NCBI GenBank assembly: GCA_026770585.1
Contig: MU646368.1
Coordinates: 574,558-585,447 of the forward strand
Direction of reading: 5' to 3'
Source of the DNA: Baffinella frigidus
Lineage: Eukaryota > Cryptophyceae > Cryptomonadales > Baffinellaceae
DNA: 10,890 bases
A program made the position numbers and the translations under genes. A model generated the notes under the pieces. It saw nothing but the letters and a program-made list of their open reading frames with translations. It did not search any database and was not told the origin of the DNA. Shown in pieces: positions 6,679 to 10,890 of this stretch (position 1 is its first letter; each line of letters begins with the position of its first letter).

Positions 6679-6919
6679 ATAGGGGTACCTCGCTCATAAA
6701 AAACTGCCTTCCCCTAGGACCTTACAGTAGGCCTATGCCTCGGGCCTTATGACGGTCCTAGGGGGGGGGGCGTTTTCTTAACCCTCAAGTGGCCAGGTGT
6801 TCGAAATTGACCAGAGGTCCCAGGCAGGTCCTAGGGCCCTACGGTAGGGCGTATGCACCTACTGGCCACTTAAGGGACTAGGGGGGGGGGCGTTTTCTTA
6901 TGAGCGAGGTACCCCTGTA
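6679..6919. mobile_element. Family A palindromic MITE, copy A8, interrupted by a B element
   Basis: Left arm from 6679 (AGGGGTACCTCGCTCATAAA); right tip 6901-6919 (TGAGCGAGGTACCCCTGTA). The right arm is interrupted by B6 at 6781-6877, with a 23-bp duplicate of the arm on the far side. Confidence 0.82.
6781..6877. mobile_element. Family B palindromic MITE, copy B6 (inside A8)
   Basis: ACCCTCAAGTGGCCAG at the left and CTGGCCACTTAAGGGA at the right, with the usual B core. It is flanked by an exact 23-bp repeat (6758-6780 and 6878-6900) of the host A8 arm. Confidence 0.82.
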
Positions 6920-7170
6920 GGGACGCTGTCCTAGGTTTGATGCTTGGGGAAAAGCAGCGCCTTGCTGCAGGATAAGTTCCAGTGTCCGCCTATGGGGGGA
7001 GTTAAATGGACCTAACGGACCTACAGGACCCCACACCTACGTGGAGCCCTTTCACTCCTGGATCAGTGAACCTCAAGGACCTAAAGGACCGCACGGACAC
7101 TTGCTTCCGAAGTGGTCAAACTCGGAAGTGGTCAAACGGCGTGAGGACATTTGCCCGACACGCCGCACGC
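6920..7170 (-). other. Downstream flank / possible 3' UTR of the RanBD gene
   Basis: Lies directly after the TAG on the minus strand. It has GGAAGTGGTCAAAC twice (near 7110 and 7124) and repeated GGACCTA motifs. Plus-strand frames here also cross the terminal exon antisense and are not independent genes. Confidence 0.4.
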
Positions 7171-7230
7171 CTACTTGGTGCCCTTGTGCTTCTGGATCAT
7201 GGAGATGAACTGGTCCGCGCTCTCCTCGTC
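7171..7230 (-). CDS. RanBD gene, terminal exon with stop (19 codons + TAG)
   Basis: The acceptor reads CCCACTCCGCAG, preceded by a pyrimidine-rich tract, before GAC GAG GAG. It encodes DEESADQFISMIQKHKGTK and then TAG. The pattern acidic-A-D-x-F followed by a helix ending HK is typical of the RanBD1 C-terminus, and joining to the fourth exon gives TYLIRVK-DEESADQF. No AATAAA or TGTAA polyadenylation motif is obvious in the 250 bases downstream on this strand. Confidence 0.8.
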   Translation of the reverse strand, partial: DEESADQFISMIQKHKGTK

Positions 7231-10200
7231 CTGCGGAGTGGGAGAGATCGTTATTGTAGCTTTCGGCTTAGCGCGGAATTTTGTAGCTTTCGGCTTAGCG
7301 CGGAATTTTGAGAGAGCAGGTCGGGACATCGGGGAACGAAAAAAAGTGAAAATGAATGGAAAAGGTGTATTTTACGGGTGGGGGTCGCGATCTTGTCATC
7401 AAATCCATGCGTAAGATAGCATAAAACTTTAGATGGACGTGAAAATGATCGCGATTTTTTCGATTTTCTCGATCCCCCGACCCGAAGTGAATTCCGCGCT
7501 AAGCCGAAATCTACAATACAGGGGTACCTATTGTTACAGGGGTACCTCGCTCATAAGAAACGCCCCCCTAGGACTACCATAGGACCCTTGGCATGGTCCT
7601 ACTGTAGGGTCCTAGGGGGGTGCGGTTTCTTATGAGTTAGGAGAAACCGGCCCGGTCTGACAGGCAAAGTATCTCTTAAGTGGCCAGGGGGTCCAAATAG
7701 ACCCCCGACAGGTCCTAGGCAGGTCCTAGGGCCCTACGGTAGGGCGTATGCGCCTACTGGCCACTTAAGGGATAGCAAAAGAGGAGGGGGGGGGAGGAGG
7801 GGGAGGATGAGGAGGAAGAAAAGGTCGGTACAGGAGGGTTGGCGGGGTGCAACCTAGGCTACGCCCACTCTAAGAGACAGAAGAGAAGGAGGAGGAGGAG
7901 GAGGGAGAGGAGGACGATTCAGTGGGGGAGAGCGTACTAGGCTACAGGGGTACCTCGCTCATCATAAAATGCCCCCTCTCTAGGACCACCAGAGGGCCCT
8001 AGACATAGGGCTACTGCAGGGTCCTAGAGGGGGGCAGTTTCTTATGCGCGAGGTACCCCTTGTACTCACCACTCGAGGGAGAGCAAAAGAGGAGGATGAG
8101 GAAGACGAAGAAGACAGGGGGACGGGCATGGTCTCACCGAAAACAAATGTAAAGTGGTTGTACAAAATAAATAATCAAATAATTATTTAATAATGATAAT
8201 AGTAAATCACATGTTAAGTGGTTGTGGGCAGGGCGCAACCTTGACGCGGATGAGGTACGTGGCAAGCTCGGTCTCAGAGTCGTTTTTCATCCCCTGTTTC
8301 GGGGGTATCCAGGGTTTACTTTTTCATCCCCCGTTTCGGGGGTGGCAAGGGGTTAGGTAGGGTTCAGGCACGAGAAGAATCCACGCACGAGAATAATTGC
8401 CAGTCTGAATAGAGGGTGCTTCGACCCTTGCAAAAGGTTTCCCTTCGCCTACACCCTGAACCAAACATTGTTGTGAGAGGGAGCACGGCCTTTCGAACTG
8501 GCCGACTTTCCCGATGCGTCTCAGCGGTTTAGTCACCGTCCCGGTACAACTTTACCGTCCCGGTACGAGCCCAGCTTTGATTTCTTGGCCAGAACCCGAT
8601 AAAGAAAACCCTTCGCAGCCCGCTGAGTGGCTTGATCAGGCTCACAGACCGTAAAGGTTTCGGGTTTCGGGTTTCGGGTTCCGGGTTTCGGATTTCGGGG
8701 TTCAGGATTCGGGTTTTGGTTTTCGGGTTTCAGGTTTCGGGTTTGGGGCGCGGACCGTGAAGCGCACGTCCTTGGGCCCCGCCTTGTCGCAGATCATCGA
8801 CTCGAAGAGGTACGTGTTCAGGCACACCTGCACACTCACGAGACCAGTCAGCACGGACGAGACCAGTCAGCAGAGGACGAGACCAGTCAGTAGAGTCATC
8901 ATCGACTCGAAGAGGTACGTGTTCAGGCACACCTGCACACACACACGAGACCCGTCAGCACGGACGAGACCAGTCAGCAGAGTCATCATCGTGATCATCA
9001 GACCCGTCAGCAGAGAACGAGACCTGTCAGAAGATCGGTCAGCAGAGTGATCACGGACTCGAAGAGGTACGTGTGCAGGCACACCTGCAGGGACGAGATG
9101 AGGGACGAGACCAGTCGGCCGAGTCATCACCACCATCATCATCATCATCATCATCATCAGACCAGTCAGCAGAGTCATGATGAAGAGGTACGTGTGCAGG
9201 CACACCTGCACACCCACGAGACCAGTCAGCAGAGGACGAGACCAGTCAGCAGACCAGTCAGCAGGGTGATCACGGCCTCGAAGAGGTACGTGTTCAGGCA
9301 CACCTGCACACACACACGACACCAGTCAGCACGGACGAGACCAGTCAGCAGAGTCATCACGGCCTCGAAGAGGTACGTGTTCAGGCGCACATGGGTTTAG
9401 GGTTTAGGGTTTAGGGTTTGGGGTTTAGTGTGTAGGGTTTAGGGTTTAGGGTTGGGGGTTGGGGGTTTAGGGTTTAGGGTTTAGGGTTTAGGGTTTAGGG
9501 TTTAGGGTTTAGGGTTCAGGGTCTAGGGTTTAGGGTTTCGGGTTTCGGGTTTCGGGTTTAGGGTTTCACCTGGAAGGTTTTTTGACGGCGCATCACGATT
9601 CTGGGGCGCGAAGACTTGTCCCCTTTCCCCGCCTGTTCAGGGGTTAGGGCTTAGGAATGAGGGTTTATGGTTTATGGTTTATGATTCATGATTTATGGTT
9701 TGTGGTTTGTGGTTTATGGTTTGGGATGTGGGGTTTAGGGTTTAGGGTTCAGGGTTTAGGGTTGAGGGTTGATGGTTTAGGGTTTGGGGTTTAGGGTTTA
9801 GGGTTTGGGATGTAGGGTTTATGGTTTATGGTTTATGGTTTATGGTTTATGGTTTAGGGTTGGGGGTGTAGGGTTTATGGTTCATGGTTCATGGTTTATG
9901 GCCCTTTTCCGGCCTGCTCACGGACACGATTCAGTGCATATCCCGCCAGCGACCGGGCTCTTTTTCGCTCCAAAGTTGAAGAATTTGTACGCAAGCCCCC
10001 AGGATGTCAACCTGAGAATAGTCCGTTAACCCGGGAGAGGGAGAGCGAGGAAGTGGCACCAGCTTCCGGCAGAGTGTGGGAAATAATGGCTCCAATTCCT
10101 GTACAAAACGTGGTGCCAACCCTAACCTAAACCCTGAACTCTGCATCCTGATTCGCTGCACCCTGGCCAGCCTGCCGTGGACACGAGAACCTGGAAAGTT

Positions 10201-10833
10201 CACAATGTATTCATCGTGTAGTCATTTTGATTGGGTTGGTCACGTGTCGCGCCGCTTTTGAGGGTTTGGGTTTAAGCGGCAGTTTCCGACCTTGGGAACA
10301 TTCCGCATGAGGTTTCCGTTTTGGGTTTAGGGTTTAGGGTGTAGGGTTCAGGGTTTAGGGTGAGGGTTCAGGGTTTCGGGTTTCGGGTTTCGAGCAAAAG
10401 AGGCAGTCCCAGACCTTGGGGTTTTTAACGTGAGGTTGCAGTTGCGGGCTCAGGGTTTCGGGTTTAGGGTTCCGGGTTCAGGGTTTAGGGTTGCAATTAC
10501 TACACCTCCCTTTTTGAAATTACTACACCTCTCTTCCCCCCCCTTCACTTGTAAAGGAATCCCTGTTTGAAAGTAGTCACATTTTCAGCCTCGAGTGGTT
10601 AGGGTTTTAAGGCTTAAAGAGGACCTCGGGAATATTCAGCTTGCGGTTTCCGTTCAAAGTTTCGGGCTTCGGGTTTTGGGTACAGGGTTCAGGGTTTAGG
10701 GTTCAGGGTTCAGGGTTCAGGGTTCAGGGTTTAGGGTTCAGGGTTTGGGGTTTAGGTCAACCTTGGGAATATTCAGCTTGAGGTTCCCGATGCCCGTCAC
10801 GTTCCATGTCGCGGCTGCGTCCTGCACTTTTTC
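7171..10833 (-). CDS. 3' part of a Ran-binding-domain (RanBD1) protein gene, five exons, 5' end outside window
   Basis: Exons read on the minus strand: 10833-10762, 9632-9570, 8827-8756, 8293-8240 and 7230-7171 (72, 63, 72, 54 and 60 bp). All are phase 0 with AG acceptors and GT donors, and the last ends in TAG. The joined product is about 106 residues. In order it shows WNVTGIGNLKLNIPK (the W-x(3)-G-x-G-x-L strand of RanBD1), RPRIVMRRQKTFQ (the R-I-V-M-R-R strand that in RanBP1 precedes 'TLK'), VCLNTYLFESM, KDVRFT, and TYLIRVK followed by DEESADQF, the usual RanBD C-terminal strand and helix. Such domains bind Ran-GTP at nuclear pores or in nuclear transport. A domain at the extreme C-terminus recalls Nup50/Nup2; RanBP3-like or RanBP1-like is possible. 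The N-terminal strands of the domain are missing and should lie to the right of 10890. Introns are 1129, 742, 462 and 1009 bp and carry heptamer arrays, a minisatellite and MITEs. The gene model is inferred by eye, without transcript support. Confidence 0.82.
7252..7518. mobile_element. Element I: 267-bp MITE in the last RanBD intron
   Basis: TATTGTAGCTTTCGGCTTAG then CGCGGAATT at the left, mirrored by AATTCCGCGCTAAGCCGAAA then TCTACAATA at the right. The left end carries an extra tandem 27-bp copy (starts 7254 and 7281). The interior is unrelated AT-richer sequence. Its left edge lies 21 bp from the splice acceptor of the terminal exon. Confidence 0.72.
7535..7636. mobile_element. Family A palindromic MITE, copy A9, right tip truncated
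   Basis: The left tip TACAGGGGTACCTCGCTCAT is intact, with a stray extra TACAGGGGTACCT at 7517-7529. The right arm stops after TTTCTTATGAG, so about 18 bp are missing. It lies in the last intron of the RanBD gene. Confidence 0.8.
7671..7773 (+). mobile_element. Family B palindromic MITE, copy B7
   Basis: ATCTCTTAAGTGGCCAG at the left and CTGGCCACTTAAGGGAT at the right; 103 bp. The flanks GCAAAG and GCAAAAG could be a short target duplication outside a TA/TA boundary. It lies in the last intron of the RanBD gene. Confidence 0.82.
7776..7930 (+). repeat. GGA-rich purine tract in the last RanBD intron
   Basis: GCAAAAGAGGAGG followed by G/A runs, recurring at 8084-8125 (GCAAAAGAGGAGGATGAGG) on the other side of A10. 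This suggests one tract split or copied around A10. Confidence 0.6.
7943..8064. mobile_element. Family A palindromic MITE, copy A10
   Basis: TACAGGGGTACCTCGCTCAT at the left; TGCGCGAGGTACCCCTTGTA at the right; CTAGGACC...GGTCCTAG core. It lies in the last intron of the RanBD gene. Confidence 0.85.
8157..8217. other. AT-rich island
   Basis: About 50 bp of almost pure A/T (AAATAAATAATCAAATAATT and so on) in otherwise G/C-rich DNA, flanked by similar AAGTGGTTGT words (8152 and 8216). Function unknown; it lies in the last intron. Confidence 0.5.
8240..8293 (-). CDS. RanBD gene, fourth visible exon (18 codons)
   Basis: The acceptor reads GAAACAG before GGG ATG AAA; the donor reads GTCAAG then GTTGCG. 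It encodes GMKNDSETELATYLIRVK. TYLIRVK is the last-strand motif of RanBD1, and the preceding loop has the usual length. A closer AG at 8273-8274 would give a shorter exon (TELATYLIRVK), also in frame. The longer form fits the family spacing better. Confidence 0.75.
8283..8343 (-). repeat. 24-bp direct repeat over the fourth-exon acceptor
   Basis: TTTTTCATCCCC then YGTTTCGGGGGT at 8283-8306 and 8320-8343. The first copy contains the 5' edge and AG acceptor of the fourth RanBD exon. In the second copy the AG is changed (CAG to CGG on the minus strand). Confidence 0.75.
8656..8746 (+). repeat. Heptamer array, TTTCGGG type, in RanBD intron
   Basis: Around 13 units of GGGTTTC with variants (GGGTTCC, GGATTTC). 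It fills most of the upstream part of the intron after the third exon. Confidence 0.85.
8756..8827 (-). CDS. RanBD gene, third visible exon (24 codons)
   Basis: The acceptor reads GTGTGCAG before GTG TGC CTG; the donor reads TTCACG then GTCCGC. It encodes VCLNTYLFESMICDKAGPKD followed by VRFT, matching the 'LLNTPLF..M....G.K.VRF' part of Nup50/RanBP3-type domains. The first 12 or so codons and the acceptor are repeated five more times at higher coordinates (8904-9391). Confidence 0.8.
8799..9391 (-). repeat. Minisatellite made of third-exon acceptor copies plus GACCAGTCAGCA units
   Basis: Six cores (8799, 8904, 9056, 9181, 9274 and 9361) contain the 5' edge of the third exon and its acceptor (minus strand TGTGCAG then VCLNTYLF codons). 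Between them are ACGAGACCAGTCAGCAG-type units and, at 9125-9158, a CAT run. Core spacing varies from about 87 to 152 bp. Confidence 0.85.
9393..9566 (+). repeat. TTTAGGG array in RanBD intron
   Basis: About 24 heptamers, the cleanest TTTAGGG tract in the window, ending in TTTCGGG units a few bases from the donor of the second exon. Confidence 0.92.
9570..9632 (-). CDS. RanBD gene, second visible exon (21 codons)
   Basis: The acceptor reads CTGAACAG before GCG GGG; the donor reads TTCCAG then GTGAAA. It encodes AGKGDKSSRPRIVMRRQKTF plus Q. RIVMRR is the central RanBD1 strand. The exon is an island of unique sequence between two TTTAGGG-type arrays, which makes it hard to see unless the splice sites are read. 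Confidence 0.8.
9640..9900 (+). repeat. Degenerate TTTAGGG / TTTATGG array
   Basis: Heptamer period persists with homogeneous sub-blocks of TTTATGG, for example 9818-9853, as well as TTTAGGG and TTGTGG-like variants. Confidence 0.88.
9952..10019 (+). repeat. Dispersed repeat G, copy 2
   Basis: ACCGGGCTCTTTTTCGCTCC, AAAGTTGAAGAATTTGTAC and ATGTCAACCTGAGAA match copy 1 in order and spacing apart from a short insertion. It lies in the first visible RanBD intron. Confidence 0.6.
10321..10393 (+). repeat. TTTAGGG-type array
   Basis: TTTAGGG, GTGTAGGG, TTCAGGG and TTTCGGG units between two partial copies of the first visible exon's donor region. Confidence 0.85.
10446..10492 (+). repeat. Short heptamer array, mixed units
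   Basis: CTCAGGGTTTCGGGTTTAGG-type units, immediately before a 16-bp direct repeat AATTACTACACCTCYC (10495 and 10517). Confidence 0.8.
10661..10756 (+). repeat. TTCAGGG/TTTAGGG array
   Basis: Mostly TTCAGGG units next to the donor of the first visible RanBD exon. Confidence 0.85.
10762..10833 (-). CDS. RanBD gene, first exon visible (24 codons)
   Basis: The acceptor reads CCTGCAG before GAA AAA GTG; the donor reads CCCAAG then GTTGAC. The translation starts EKVQDAAATW and continues NVTGIGNLKLNIPK. The W-x(3)-G-x-G-x-L-x-L pattern is the signature early strand of RanBD1. Third codon positions are strongly G/C. Sequence from 10834 to the window edge is G-rich heptamer-like intron. Confidence 0.8.
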
Positions 10834-10837
10834 CTGC

Positions 10838-10890
10838 AGGGTTTGAGGTTTGGGGTTTGGGGGCTGGGTGTTGGGGGGGTGGGGTGTGGG
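10838..10890 (+). repeat. G-rich heptamer-like tract at right edge
   Basis: GGGTTTGAGGTTTGGGGTTT grading into G-runs with GGGTGTGGG. It lies upstream (minus strand) of the first visible RanBD exon, so it is intronic. Confidence 0.7.

Larger units (their letters stand above)
10289..10660 (-). repeat. Three partial copies of the first-exon 3' edge plus donor
   Basis: Copies at 10621-10660, 10411-10447 and 10289-10320. On the minus strand they read GGAAACCGCAAGCTGAATAT..CCCGAG-GTCC, TGCAACCTCACG...CCAAG-GTCT and GGAAACCTCATG..CCCAAG-GTCG. All keep the GT after the AG/G edge. The latter two also share downstream intron sequence (AGNGGCAGTNNCNGACC on the plus strand). Confidence 0.72.

Noticed and set aside
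7006-7414. Plus-strand frames of 101 and 87 codons
   Set aside because: They are antisense to the terminal RanBD exon and run into MITE I, repeating its 27-bp end (SFRLSAEF / AFGLARNF).
8281-8345. CCCCGTTTCGGGG stem-loops as bacterial-type terminators
   Set aside because: The context is a eukaryotic intron/exon border, and the motif is explained by duplication of the fourth-exon acceptor.
8324-8536. 70-codon minus-strand frame starting MTKPLRRIGK
   Set aside because: It lies between the third and fourth exons of the RanBD gene and includes the duplicated acceptor. No recognisable domain.
8533-8640. Possible extra RanBD exon on minus (PDQATQRAAKGFLYRVLAKK...), in frame after the third exon
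   Set aside because: It is in phase and open for 35 codons, but joining the third exon directly to 8293-8240 already gives the normal domain spacing. The acceptor region is a copy of the third-exon donor, and no good phase-0 donor stands out.
8867-9322. 151-codon minus-strand open frame through the minisatellite
   Set aside because: It is open only because the repeat unit lacks stops in that frame. The real coding sense (VCLNTYLF codons) switches frame between repeat copies.
9931-10203. 90-codon minus-strand frame
   Set aside because: It covers dispersed repeat G and copies of the second-exon acceptor region inside an intron. The resemblance to the frame at 198-428 is explained by the shared DNA repeat.
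1-10890. Phased repeats as a CRISPR array
   Set aside because: No regularly spaced identical repeats with unique spacers. The arrays are tandem heptamers and a minisatellite in eukaryotic DNA.

Overview
The window looks like nuclear DNA of a eukaryote, most likely a microalga. Telomere-type TTTAGGG heptamers occur in many places. Coding exons are short, rich in G/C at third positions and bounded by GT-AG introns, and most of the sequence is miniature inverted-repeat elements and low-complexity arrays. TTTAGGG is shared by plants, many green algae and several chromalveolate groups, so I cannot name the lineage. There is no bacterial gene organisation and I see no tRNA or rRNA.

Left part (1-2053): a GA-rich simple repeat, small hairpins, three diverged copies of a 'GCGTGTTTTCTC' repeat, and two heptamer arrays (TGTAGGG-type at 896-987, CCCTAAA/CCCTCAA-type at 1582-1776). 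I see no convincing gene here.

Middle part (2054-8064): a dense, nested population of palindromic elements, which I call families A, B, C, D, E, F and I. Family A (about 120 bp, ends CAGGGGTACC) has ten full, broken or half copies. Family B (about 100 bp, core AAGTGGCCA) has six copies plus a fragment. A 1.49-kb transposon (3845-5334), with 27-bp terminal inverted repeats, hairpin-like subterminal repeats and a decayed acidic-tail ORF, sits inside an A copy and is flanked by a GTAC duplication. One B copy sits inside another A copy, flanked by a 23-bp duplication. Another B copy sits inside a C element.

Right part (7171-10890, minus strand): the one real host gene I can support. Five short exons, each a multiple of three and all phase 0, join into the C-terminal ~106 residues of a Ran-binding domain (RanBD1; Nup50/RanBP1/RanBP3 type) ending in a stop at 7171-7173. 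The 5' part of the gene lies beyond the right edge. Its introns are filled with TTTAGGG-like heptamers, a minisatellite and the palindromic elements. Nearly every splice junction also has extra partial copies, exon edge plus splice site, lying inside the neighbouring intron. This suggests introns growing by repeated duplication of exon/intron boundaries. That pattern and the nested insertions are the most interesting content.
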